Assembly (NCBI RefSeq): GCF_030362835.1 | Contig: NZ_JAUCGQ010000001.1 | Span: 2,733,360 to 2,797,359 of the forward strand | Reading direction: 5' to 3' | Origin: Cellulomonas alba | GTDB taxonomy: Bacteria > Actinomycetota > Actinomycetes > Actinomycetales > Cellulomonadaceae | DNA: 64,000 nucleotides | Shown here: piece by piece, positions 39,508 to 47,840 of the stretch | How positions within the stretch are numbered: position 1 is the stretch's first letter | Layout of the letters: each line of letters opens with the position of its first letter | Translations under genes and position numbers: made by a program | Notes under the pieces: generated by a model | What the model was told of the DNA's origin: nothing | The model's database searches: none | What the model saw: the letters and a program-made list of their open reading frames with translations, nothing else

Positions 39508-41940
39508 ATGGCCAACGCGCTCGGCGCGGGCAGGCTCGTCCGCGTCTGGTCGTCCGCCCCCGACGCCCCGCGTTCGCGCCGTCCGACCGATGTCCTCCTC
39601 CTCGCCGCGTCCCTCATCGTCCTCGCCGTGCTGGGCCTCGCGGCGCCCGGTCCGACGGGGGTGGACACAGCCGTCGCGACGCTCCTCGCGTGGCTCGAGC
39701 CCGTGTTCGGGTGGCTGTGGAACGCCGCGTACGCGTTGCTGGCCGTGTGCGCGGTCGTGGTCGTCCTGCTCGCCGCGCTCAGCCGGGGCCGTCGTCGCCT
39801 GCTCGTCGACCAGGCCGTGGCCGCCGTCCTGGCGTTCGCTGGTGCGACGGGCGCGGGGGCCCTCGCCGGCACCGACGCCGCGTCGAGCGTGGCAGCACTC
39901 GTGTCCTCCGGGCCGCCGGTCGTCTACGTCGCGACCCGGGTCGCCGTGCTCACGGCGATGCTCGTCACCGTCTCGCCTCACCTGGCTCGCCCCTGGAGGT
40001 ACGCGGGACGCTTCGTCGTCGGGCTCGGTGCCGTCGCGGCGATCGGACTCGGGGCGACGAACTTCCTGGGCGCGCTCGGGGCGATCGCCACGGGGATCGC
40101 GGCCGCGGCGGTGACCCACCTCGTGCTGGGCTCTCCCGCCGGGCGGCTCACGGTGGCGCAGGTGGAGCAGGCGCTCCGCGAGCTGGGCGTCCCGACCCTG
40201 GAGGTCCGCGCGCTGCCGGCCCGCGAGGCGGGCGAGACGCTGTTCGCCGCCCGCGCGGTCGACGGCACCGACCTCCTCGTCAAGGTGTACGGCCGCGACG
40301 CCTGGGACAGCCAGGTGGTCGGGTCGTTGTGGGCGGCGCTCACCGTCCGCGGCGAGCGGGCGCGCTTCCGGGGCAGCCGCCGGTCCCGTGTCGAGCACGA
40401 GGCCGCCCTGACGCTGCTCGCGGCGCACGCCGGTGTACCGACCCTCGACGTCGTCGCGGTGGGCGTCGCGGAGCAGGGCGACGCGCTCCTGGTCACGCAC
40501 GCGCCGGCGGCGTCCCTCGACGAGCTGCGCGCGAGCCCCCAGGCCGTCGACGACGGCATGCTCGCCGCGCTCTGGCGCGCCGTGGTCGCGCTCGGCGACG
40601 CAGGGATCGCGCACGGAGCGATCGACGACGACCTCCTCGTGCTGCGGACCGACGGGGTGGCGGCGCTGATGGACTTCGATGCCGCCGAGTCGGCCGCGAG
40701 CCTCGGCGACCGGTCCATGGACCGTGGCCGTCTCCTGGTCACGACCGCGCTCGCGGTCGGGCCGGAGCGGTCCGTCCGAGCGGCGGTCGCCGCGCTCGGC
40801 CCGGACGGGCTCGCGGAGGTGCTGCCCTACCTGCAGCCGGCCGCCCTCGGGCGCCGGACGCGCGCCGACCTGCGCGGGCAGAGCTGGTCGCTCGACGAGC
40901 TGCGGCAGACCGCCGTGGCCGCCGCCGGGGTGGAGGCGCCGGAGCTGGAACGGCTCCGGCGGGTCACCCCTCGGTCGATCGGTGTCCTCGCCGTCGGGGC
41001 CCTGATCGCCTACGTCGTCGTCACCACGCTGGCCGGCGCCGATCTCGCGAGCGTCGCGGACGCGCTCCGGGCGGCGCAGTGGCAGTGGCTCCTCGTGGCT
41101 CTCCTGCTCTCCCCGGTCATCCAGGCGTTCTCCGCCGCATCGACGCTCGGGTCGACGACCGCGCGCCTGCGCTACGTCCCTGTCCTCGTGCTCCAGTTCG
41201 CGATCCAGTTCATCGCGCTCGTGATCCCGGCGTCCGCAGCCCGCCTGGCCCTCGAGGTGCGGTTCTTCCAGAAGTTCGGGATCCCGGCGGCGACGGCCAT
41301 CACGTTCGGCGTGATCGACAGCGTGAGCGGGTTCGTCGTGCAGGTGTCGCTCATCCTCGTGATCGCCCTGAGCGGGCTACCCGGGTTCACGTCCCGCCTG
41401 ACCGGCGGCTCCGAGGAGACGAGCTCCGGCGACTCGAGCACGTCGCTCCTGCTCGTCCTCGTCGTCGTGCTCGTCGCGACCCTCGTGGTCTGCCTCCTGG
41501 TGCCCCGGATCCGCCGTCGCCTCACCCGGCGGATCCCGGAGCTGCGCGCCGCGGTCGTCGCCCAGGGCCGGGATGCGCGGTCCGCGCTGGCCGTGCTCCG
41601 CAGGCCCGCGAAGCTCGGCGCGATGCTCGGGGGCAACCTCGGCGCGCAGCTGGTCCAGGCCGGTGTCCTCGGCATCTGTCTGAACGCCCTCGGCGGGGAG
41701 GCGCACTTCTCGCAGCTCGTGCTCATCAACACGGCCGTGAGCCTGTTCTCGGGGCTCATGCCCGTCCCGGGCGGGATGGGCGTCGCAGAGGCCGGCTTCA
41801 CCCTGGGGCTGCAGGCCGTCGGCGTCCCGAGCGCGATCGCGGTGTCGACCGCGATCGTGTACCGGCTGGTGACGTTCTACCTGCCTCCGATCTGGGGTGC
41901 GGTCGCCATGCGGTGGCTCCGCCGGCACGACTACGTGTGA
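39508..41940 (+). CDS. Flippase-like (lysyl-PG synthase TM/UPF0104) protein with an embedded kinase-like domain
   Basis: 810 residues in three parts. Residues about 25-190 hold some six membrane helices. Residues about 195-470 are soluble and kinase-like: LLVKVYG with K259, a catalytic-loop-like IAHGAIDDDLLVL with H369, and LMDFDAAES with D389, resembling HRD and DFG. Residues about 480-810 hold further helices of the lysylphosphatidylglycerol synthase TM/UPF0104 type (IPASAARLALEVRFFQKFGIPAATA; LMPVPGGMGVAEAGFTLG). No lysyl-transferase domain is present, so it is not MprF. ATG 39508 follows GGCGGGAGG. Lipid or lipid-linked sugar translocation regulated or powered by the kinase part is an inference. 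Confidence 0.75.
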   Translation: MANALGAGRLVRVWSSAPDAPRSRRPTDVLLLAASLIVLAVLGLAAPGPTGVDTAVATLLAWLEPVFGWLWNAAYALLAVCAVVVVLLAALSRGRRRLLVDQAVAAVLAFAGATGAGALAGTDAASSVAALVSSGPPVVYVATRVAVLTAMLVTVSPHLARPWRYAGRFVVGLGAVAAIGLGATNFLGALGAIATGIAAAAVTHLVLGSPAGRLTVAQVEQALRELGVPTLEVRALPAREAGETLFAARAVDGTDLLVKVYGRDAWDSQVVGSLWAALTVRGERARFRGSRRSRVEHEAALTLLAAHAGVPTLDVVAVGVAEQGDALLVTHAPAASLDELRASPQAVDDGMLAALWRAVVALGDAGIAHGAIDDDLLVLRTDGVAALMDFDAAESAASLGDRSMDRGRLLVTTALAVGPERSVRAAVAALGPDGLAEVLPYLQPAALGRRTRADLRGQSWSLDELRQTAVAAAGVEAPELERLRRVTPRSIGVLAVGALIAYVVVTTLAGADLASVADALRAAQWQWLLVALLLSPVIQAFSAASTLGSTTARLRYVPVLVLQFAIQFIALVIPASAARLALEVRFFQKFGIPAATAITFGVIDSVSGFVVQVSLILVIALSGLPGFTSRLTGGSEETSSGDSSTSLLLVLVVVLVATLVVCLLVPRIRRRLTRRIPELRAAVVAQGRDARSALAVLRRPAKLGAMLGGNLGAQLVQAGVLGICLNALGGEAHFSQLVLINTAVSLFSGLMPVPGGMGVAEAGFTLGLQAVGVPSAIAVSTAIVYRLVTFYLPPIWGAVAMRWLRRHDYV

Positions 41941-42013
41941 CGCGTCGGCCGGCCATCCCGTCAGGGGACGGACGTCCGCAGGCCGGGCCCAGCCGATGCG
42001 GAAGGATGACGCC

Positions 42014-43258
42014 GTGAGCGACTCGCCCGGCCAGCCCGCGTCCCCGTTCGCCGTCCGCGGGAGGGTCGTGACGCCGACCGGTGTCGTGGACGACGGCGTG
42101 GTCGTCGTCGACGGCGGACTGATCGCGTGGGTCGGCCCCGCGCGCGACGTTCCCGCGCGCTGGGCGGAGGCCGTGCGCGCGAGCGGGTCGGCCGCGGGTC
42201 TCGTGCTGCCCGGCCTCGTCGACCTGCACAACCACGGCGGCGGTGGCGGCAGCTTCCCCGACGCGACGACCGCGACCGAGGCGGCGACGGCGATCGCGGA
42301 GCATCGGCGGCACGGCACGACGAGCCTCGTGGCGTCGCTCGTCACCGCACCGCGCGACGAGCTGCTCGCGCGCACGGCGTTGCTCGCCGGGCTCGCGGGC
42401 GCCGGCGAGCTCGCCGGGATCCACCTCGAGGGCCCGTTCCTGTCGCACGCCCGCTGCGGCGCGCAGAACCCGGACGACATGCTCGCCGGTGACCCTGCGC
42501 TCGTCCGCGACGTCGCGGCGGCTGCGCGCGGGCACCTCGTCACGATGACGGTCGCACCCGAGGTCCCGGGCGTCGTGGCGGAGGCACCCGGCGCGGACGA
42601 CGTCCTCGCTGCGCTCGTCTCCGCCGGCGCCGTGCCGTCGATCGGCCACACGGACGCGAGCGCCGAGCAGGTCGACGCGGCCGTCGCGCGCGGCTTCGAC
42701 CTGCTCGCCACGGACGGCGGCGCCCGGTCGGGCCGCCTGACGGCGACGCACCTCTTCAACGGCATGCGCCCGCTGCACCACCGCGACCCGGGCCCGATCG
42801 CGGCGTGCCTGGCGGCCGCGGCGCGCGGCGAGCTGGTCGTCGAGCTCGTGGCCGACGGCACCCACCTGGCCGACGGAACCGTGCGCTCGGTGTTCGACCT
42901 GGTGGGCGCGGACGCGATCGCGCTGGTCACGGACGCCATGGCGGCGGCGGGGATGCCCGACGGCGAGTACCAGCTCGGGCCGAAGGCCGTGACCGTCGCG
43001 GGCGGAGTCGCACGGCTGTCGGGGCCCGACGGTGCGATCGCCGGGGGAGTGGCGCACCTGGTCGACGTGGTCCGCCAGGTCGTCGCCGCCGGGATCCCGC
43101 TGGCCGACGCGGTACGCGCGGCGTCGACGACGCCGGCCGCCGTGCTCGGGCGCCACGACGTCGGCGCGCTCGTCGCGGGGCGTCGGGCCGACGTGCTCGT
43201 CACGGACGGCGACCTCCGGCCGGTGGCGGTCTACCGCGGGGGAGCGCGCGTCGCCTGA
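42014..43258 (+). CDS. nagA: N-acetylglucosamine-6-phosphate deacetylase
   Basis: 414 residues. Removes acetate from GlcNAc-6-P in amino-sugar use and cell-wall recycling. Amidohydrolase fold with the metal motif GLVDLHNHGGGG, IHLEGPFLS, IGHTDAS, ATHLFNGM and the catalytic aspartate in LVTDAMAAAG. GTG 42014 is preferred because GAAGGA lies seven bases before it; an in-frame ATG at 41996 would add six residues. No nagB or transporter adjoins it, and it ends facing the LacI gene across a shared terminator. Confidence 0.93.
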   Translation: MSDSPGQPASPFAVRGRVVTPTGVVDDGVVVVDGGLIAWVGPARDVPARWAEAVRASGSAAGLVLPGLVDLHNHGGGGGSFPDATTATEAATAIAEHRRHGTTSLVASLVTAPRDELLARTALLAGLAGAGELAGIHLEGPFLSHARCGAQNPDDMLAGDPALVRDVAAAARGHLVTMTVAPEVPGVVAEAPGADDVLAALVSAGAVPSIGHTDASAEQVDAAVARGFDLLATDGGARSGRLTATHLFNGMRPLHHRDPGPIAACLAAAARGELVVELVADGTHLADGTVRSVFDLVGADAIALVTDAMAAAGMPDGEYQLGPKAVTVAGGVARLSGPDGAIAGGVAHLVDVVRQVVAAGIPLADAVRAASTTPAAVLGRHDVGALVAGRRADVLVTDGDLRPVAVYRGGARVA

Positions 43259-43274
43259 GCGACCGCCTGGCGCC

Positions 43275-43306
43275 GCGCCGAGCGGGACTGGGCCCCGCGT
43301 CGGCGC
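43275..43306. terminator. Bidirectional terminator between nagA and the LacI gene
   Basis: GCGCCGAGCGGG pairs with CCCGC-G-TCGGCGC: 12 base pairs with a single bulged G and a short loop. It lies between convergent genes. Confidence 0.75.
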
Positions 43307-43315
43307 GACAGCCCG

Positions 43316-44320
43316 TCAGGCGCGAGCGGGCGCGGAGGTGGCTCGCGGCGTGAGGACCGGCGCGAGCAGCCGGGTCTCGGCCGGCTCGTCGCGCTCGAGG
43401 CGTGCCATCGCCATGTCGACGGCCACGCCGCCGATGGTCAGCGCAGGGATGTCGACCGCGGTGAGCGGCTGCGGCTGACCGGTCGCGACGTCCTGCGGGC
43501 ACACCGCGACCAGGGAGATGTCGCGCGGTATGTCCAGGCCGCGCTCGCGCAGCGTCGCGAGGACGGCGGGCAGCGCGACCTCGTTGTGGACGACGAGCGC
43601 GGTGACCTCGGGCAGCCGGTCGAGCACGCGGTCGACGGCGTCGACCGCGCCGGCGTGCGAGGACTCGCAGGGTTCGAACACGGCCTGCGCGCCGACGCGG
43701 CGGGCCTCGCTCTCGAAGCCCCGCACCATGCGCTGCGCGTAGGTGGTGTGCCGGTCGAGCACGGCCTGCGGCGAGCCGACGAGCGCGATGCTCCGGTGTC
43801 CCAGCTGGCTGAGGTGGTCCACCGCGGAGCGGGCCGCCGCCTCGAAGTCGAGGTCGACGCACGAGAGCCCGCCGGGGTCGCGCGGCAGTCCGATGAGCAC
43901 CGACGGCTGCCGCTGCGCGCGCAGCACGGGCAGGCGCGGGTCCTCGGCCTCGACGTCCATCATGATCAGCGCGTCGACCATGGAGCCGGCGGCGACGCGG
44001 TCGACGCCCGCCAGGTCGTCCTGCGTCAGCAGCAGCACGTCGTGCTGGAACTCGCGGGCGCGGGTGACCACGCCGGTGACGAACTGCATGATGACGCCGA
44101 CGTTCACGTCGACGCGGAGCGGCGCCATCAGGGCCAGCACGTTGGTGCGTGACGACGCGAGCGCCCGCGCGCCCGCGTGCGGCCGGTAGCCGAGCTCGCG
44201 CACCGCGCGTTCGATCCGCGCCCGTGTCGCCGCCGAGATCGGCCGCTTGCCCGAGAGGGCGTAGGACACGGTCGACACGGACACGCCTGCGGCGCGTGCG
44301 ACGTCGTCGATCGTCGTCAT
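43316..44320 (-). CDS. LacI-family repressor of the oligosaccharide operon
   Basis: 334 residues. The N-terminal helix-turn-helix and hinge are TTIDDVARAAGVSVSTVSYALSGKRPISAATRARIERAVRELGYRPH; the rest is a periplasmic-binding-protein-like sugar domain (LGHRSIALVGSP, DIPRDISLVAVC, TAVDIPALTIGGVAVD). It is divergent from a sugar ABC importer. A CGAAGCGCTTCG palindrome just behind its own -10 indicates autoregulation, and a perfect TCGAAGCGCTTCGA stands behind the operon promoter. It resembles the cellobiose repressor CebR of Streptomyces in layout, though the operator sequence differs. The inducer is likely an imported oligosaccharide. Confidence 0.92.
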   Translation of the reverse strand: MTTIDDVARAAGVSVSTVSYALSGKRPISAATRARIERAVRELGYRPHAGARALASSRTNVLALMAPLRVDVNVGVIMQFVTGVVTRAREFQHDVLLLTQDDLAGVDRVAAGSMVDALIMMDVEAEDPRLPVLRAQRQPSVLIGLPRDPGGLSCVDLDFEAAARSAVDHLSQLGHRSIALVGSPQAVLDRHTTYAQRMVRGFESEARRVGAQAVFEPCESSHAGAVDAVDRVLDRLPEVTALVVHNEVALPAVLATLRERGLDIPRDISLVAVCPQDVATGQPQPLTAVDIPALTIGGVAVDMAMARLERDEPAETRLLAPVLTPRATSAPARA

Positions 44321-44414
44321 CGTCCCTCCTCGTCGAGCGGTGCTCACCCTAGCGGCCGGCGCGCGGCGCCGTCCGGCCGTCCTGCGTCCGGCCGAGATCG
44401 GCGCCGGCCTGCAG

Positions 44415-44426
44415 CGAAGCGCTTCG
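44415..44426. promoter_or_regulatory. LacI-type operator O1 (regulator side)
   Basis: CGAAGCGCTTCG is a perfect 12-bp palindrome; on one side the flanking base breaks the 14-bp symmetry. It is placed immediately after the -10 of the regulator promoter on the minus strand. Confidence 0.85.
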
Positions 44427-44455
44427 ACCATAGCCACCCCGCAGCCGAGCGTAAA
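44427..44455 (-). promoter_or_regulatory. Promoter of the LacI gene
   Basis: On the minus strand, TTTACG (44455-44450), 17 bases and TATGGT (44432-44427). Operator O1 begins at the next base, covering the start of transcription. Confidence 0.6.
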
Positions 44456-44473
44456 GCGGGCGAATCCCCGGTC

Positions 44474-44502
44474 TGGACACGGCGCGACATCGGGTCTAGC
44501 GT
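44474..44502 (+). promoter_or_regulatory. Promoter of the ABC/alpha-xylosidase operon
   Basis: TGGACA (44474-44479), 17 bases and TAGCGT (44497-44502). The perfect operator begins one base later, at the expected transcription start. About 65 bases of leader precede the solute-binding protein start. Confidence 0.65.
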
Positions 44503-44503
44503 A

Positions 44504-44517
44504 TCGAAGCGCTTCGA
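44504..44517. promoter_or_regulatory. LacI-type operator O2 (operon side)
   Basis: TCGAAGCGCTTCGA is a perfect 14-bp palindrome. It lies about 90 bp centre to centre from O1, so looping between bound repressors is possible. Confidence 0.9.
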
Positions 44518-44569
44518 CGATCGACCGCGACAATCGCGCTCGACCATCCACTCGACGAGGAGACCACGG

Positions 44570-45886
44570 ATGAGGACAAGCACCCGACGCTGGGCGGTCG
44601 CTGCCGCCGCGGCGCTGATGGCCCCGCTCGCCCTGACCGCCTGCGGCAGCGGCGGCGGGAGCGGCTCGGGCGGCGACAGCGACACCAAGACGCTCACGAT
44701 CTGGCACTACGAGACCGACGAGTCGGCGATGGGTCAGGCCTGGAACAAGGCCATCGACATCTTCAAGACCGAGCACCCGGACGTCACCGTCAAGGTCGAG
44801 CACCAGACGTTCGAGCAGATCCAGAAGAACGCCAAGATCGTGCTCACCGGCAAGGACGTGCCGGACGTCATGGAGTACAACAAGGGCAACGCGACGGCGG
44901 GCCAGCTCGCCTCGCAGGGCCTCCTGACGAACCTCGACAAGGTCGTCACGGACAAGAAGTGGGACGACAAGCTCCCCGGCTCGCTCGCGACCACCGGCCG
45001 GTACGACGAGGACGGCCTGATGGGCTCGGGCAGCTGGTACGGCGTGCCGAACTACGGCGAGTACGTGGGCGTCTACCTGAACAAGGACCTGTTCGCGAAG
45101 GACGGCGTCGCGGTCCCCACCACGTTCGACCAGCTCGAGCAGGCGCTCGCCGCGTTCAAGGCGAAGGGCATCACGCCGCTCGCGACCGCCGGCGCCGAGT
45201 ACCCCCTCGGCCAGCTCTGGTACGAGCTCGTGCTGCACTACGGCGACCGCAAGCTCGTCGACGACTACCAGCTCTTCAAGAACGACGTCGACTGGCACGG
45301 CGACGCCATGACGCAGGCGACGGACAAGCTCGACGAGTGGATCAAGAAGGGCTACGTCGGCAAGGACGCCGCCGGCCTCAAGGCCGAGGACATGGGCGTC
45401 TCCTTCATCTCCGGCAAGGCGCCGATCATGGTCTCGGGCTCGTGGTGGTTCGGCCGTCTGAAGAGCGAGATCACGTTCGACTGGGGCCAGGAGCTCTTCC
45501 CCGGCAACGCGCTGCACCCGGGCTCGTCGGGCAACCTCTGGGTCGTCCCGAGCCACGCGAACAGCAAGAGCCTCGCCGAGGACTTCATCGACATCACGCT
45601 GCGCCCCGACGTGCAGAACGTGCTCGGCCAGGCCGGCGGGCTGCCCGTCGCGGGTGACACGTCGACGATCACGGACCCGAAGACCAAGGAGCTCACGCAG
45701 GGCTTCGCGGACATCCTCCAGCAGGACGGCCTGGCCTATTACCCCGACTGGCCGGTCGCGGGCTTCTACGACGTGCTCGTGAGCCAGCTCCAGTCGCTCG
45801 TCAACCAGTCGAAGTCGCCCGACCAGGTGCTCGACGGCCTGAAGAGCGCGTACGAGTCGGGCAAGAAGGACCTGCTCGGCGAGTGA
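44570..45886 (+). CDS. Sugar ABC transporter solute-binding lipoprotein
   Basis: 438 residues. Lipoprotein signal with lipobox LTAC (C25), then a Gly/Ser linker and a family 1 binding protein fold (TLTIWHYETDESAMGQAWNKAI; VPNYGEYVGVYLNKDLFAKDGV; GKAPIMVSGSWWFG). Several exposed tryptophans and tyrosines would stack on sugar rings. It captures an oligosaccharide for the two permeases downstream. GAGGAGACC is the ribosome site. It is the first gene of the LacI-controlled operon. Confidence 0.92.
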   Translation: MRTSTRRWAVAAAAALMAPLALTACGSGGGSGSGGDSDTKTLTIWHYETDESAMGQAWNKAIDIFKTEHPDVTVKVEHQTFEQIQKNAKIVLTGKDVPDVMEYNKGNATAGQLASQGLLTNLDKVVTDKKWDDKLPGSLATTGRYDEDGLMGSGSWYGVPNYGEYVGVYLNKDLFAKDGVAVPTTFDQLEQALAAFKAKGITPLATAGAEYPLGQLWYELVLHYGDRKLVDDYQLFKNDVDWHGDAMTQATDKLDEWIKKGYVGKDAAGLKAEDMGVSFISGKAPIMVSGSWWFGRLKSEITFDWGQELFPGNALHPGSSGNLWVVPSHANSKSLAEDFIDITLRPDVQNVLGQAGGLPVAGDTSTITDPKTKELTQGFADILQQDGLAYYPDWPVAGFYDVLVSQLQSLVNQSKSPDQVLDGLKSAYESGKKDLLGE

Positions 45887-45960
45887 CCCGTGCGGGCGCG
45901 TGGCGCGGGGTCGTCGCCGCGCCACGCGCCCCCTCGGGTCGGTTCGAAGGGACTGGACGC

Positions 45961-46944
45961 ATGAGCATCGAGAGCATCGAGACGGCCACGGCCGCACACC
46001 CGGGCGCGGCTGTCGCCACCACGTCGAGCGCCCGCCGGCCGCGCCGCCGGTCGTCGCGGCTCGGCTACCTGCCGTACCTCGTGCCCGGCGCCATCGGCTT
46101 CGCCGTCGTGATCGGCATCCCGTTCGTCATGAACGTGGTCTACAGCTTCCAGAAGTGGAAGGGCGGCGAGGCGCCGCACCACTGGGTCGGCTTCCAGAAC
46201 TACGTCGACCTGATGCACGACGCCCAGTTCTGGACGTCGTTCCGGAACTCCATCGCCATGATCATCGCGATGGTCGTGATCCCGACGCTGATCGGCCTGC
46301 TGCTCGCGTCGGTGCTGTTCGACTACCTCGGCAAGACCTTCGGCTCGCGCACCGCCGCGTTCCTGCGCGCCACGTACTACCTGCCGCAGATCCTGCCGGT
46401 CGTCGTGGCCGGCGTGCTGTGGAACTGGATCCTCAACGCGCAGACCGGCGCGGTGAACGTGCTGCTGCGCTCGCTCGGTGTCGAGAACCCGCCGAACTGG
46501 CTGGGGGAGCCGAAGACCGCGCTCGCGAGCGTGATGCTCATGCTCGTCTGGGTGCAGATCGGCTACCCGGTCGTCGTGTTCATGTCGGCGCTGCAGCGGG
46601 TCGACCCGGAGCTGTACGAGGCGGCCGAGCTCGACGGCGCCGGCTGGTGGCGGCGGTTCCGCGCCATCACGATCCCGCAGATCCGGCCCGAGACGTTCGT
46701 CGTCGTGCTCACCTGCACGGTCGCGGCGCTCAAGGTGTTCGGCCCGATCTACGTGCTGACGCGCGGCGGCCCGGAGAGCTCGACGCTCGTGCCGAGCTAC
46801 TACTCGTACCTCAACTTCTTCGACAAGTCGAAGGTCGGCTACGGCGCCGCCATCGCGAACGTGCTGACGCTCGTGATCGTGGTCGTCGCCGGGATCATCC
46901 TCGTGGCGCAGGCGCGGTACGAGCGCAAGGAAGGGGTCCGCTGA
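45961..46944 (+). CDS. Sugar ABC transporter permease (MalF-like)
   Basis: 327 residues. A cytoplasmic basic N-terminus of about 40 residues is followed by six helices. The EAA loop that touches the ATPase reads YEAAELDGAGWWRRFRAITIPQIRP. The ATG follows GAAGG. Its stop overlaps the next permease's ATG by one base. No ATPase gene is in this operon. Confidence 0.93.
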   Translation: MSIESIETATAAHPGAAVATTSSARRPRRRSSRLGYLPYLVPGAIGFAVVIGIPFVMNVVYSFQKWKGGEAPHHWVGFQNYVDLMHDAQFWTSFRNSIAMIIAMVVIPTLIGLLLASVLFDYLGKTFGSRTAAFLRATYYLPQILPVVVAGVLWNWILNAQTGAVNVLLRSLGVENPPNWLGEPKTALASVMLMLVWVQIGYPVVVFMSALQRVDPELYEAAELDGAGWWRRFRAITIPQIRPETFVVVLTCTVAALKVFGPIYVLTRGGPESSTLVPSYYSYLNFFDKSKVGYGAAIANVLTLVIVVVAGIILVAQARYERKEGVR

Positions 46945-47822
46945 TGGCCGCCGTCACCGAGGTCGCGCCCGGCCCCACCAGCCGGCCGGACGAGCGGCAC
47001 CGCCGCGGCAAGGCCCGCTGGGCCGTCCTCGCCGGCGCGGCGGTGGTCGCGCTCGTCATGCTCGTGCCGTTCGTCATCATGCTGCTCAACGCGTTCAAGT
47101 CGCCGAGCGACTACTCGCAGCACGGGCCGCTGTCGTGGCCGCAGGAGGTCTATACGCAGGGCCTGAAGAACTTCTGGGACCGCACCGACTTCCCGGTCAA
47201 GCTGCTCAACTCGATCTTCATCTCGGCCGTGGTCTCGGTCGCCGGGGTGGTGCTGTCGCTGCTGAACGCCTACGCGATCGGCATCGGCCGGATCAGGGGC
47301 CGGCTCTGGGTCGTGACCCTGTTCCTGCTCGCGACGATGCTGCCGCAGGAGGCGCTGATCTACCCGCTGTTCACGATGGCGCAGAAGGTGGGGCTGTCGG
47401 ACTCGCAGTGGTCCGTCATCATCATCTTCACCGTCATCCAGTCGGCGTTCGGCACCTACCTGCTGGCGTCGGTGCTCGGCACCTTCCCGCCGGCGCTGCT
47501 CGAGGCGGCCCAGCTCGACGGGGCCGGCCGCTGGCGCATCCTGTGGCGCGTCGTGCTCCCGATCGTCCGGCCGACGATGGTGGTGCTGATGATCTTCTTC
47601 TTCATCTGGACGTGGAACGAGTTCTTCATCCCGCTGGTCATGCTGACGACCAACGACACGCAGACGGTCCCGGTGGCGCTGGCCTCGCTCCAGGGTGACC
47701 GGATGATGGATGCGCCGACCACCAACGCCGGCGCGCTCGTCTCGCTCCTCCCGGCCCTGATCTTCTTCCTCATCTTCCAGCGGACCCTGACGCGCGGCGT
47801 CACCGCTGGGTCCGTCAAGTAA
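46944..47822 (+). CDS. Sugar ABC transporter permease (MalG-like)
   Basis: 292 residues with six helices and the EAA loop LEAAQLDGAGRWRILWRVVLPIVRP. ESALSM-type sequence around TMLPQEALIYPLFTMAQKVGL is typical of the second permease. It forms a heterodimer with the preceding gene product and ends 18 bp before the alpha-xylosidase. Confidence 0.93.
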   Translation: MAAVTEVAPGPTSRPDERHRRGKARWAVLAGAAVVALVMLVPFVIMLLNAFKSPSDYSQHGPLSWPQEVYTQGLKNFWDRTDFPVKLLNSIFISAVVSVAGVVLSLLNAYAIGIGRIRGRLWVVTLFLLATMLPQEALIYPLFTMAQKVGLSDSQWSVIIIFTVIQSAFGTYLLASVLGTFPPALLEAAQLDGAGRWRILWRVVLPIVRPTMVVLMIFFFIWTWNEFFIPLVMLTTNDTQTVPVALASLQGDRMMDAPTTNAGALVSLLPALIFFLIFQRTLTRGVTAGSVK

Positions 47823-47840
47823 CGGGGGACAGGCACACAC

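Noticed and set aside
37597..40614. A 1,005-residue minus-strand frame opposite the Abhydrolase_9 and flippase genes
   Set aside because: Arg/His/Asp-rich translation without domains.
39508..41940. MprF lysyl-phosphatidylglycerol synthase
   Set aside because: The C-terminal lysyl-transferase domain is absent and a kinase-like domain lies in the middle instead.
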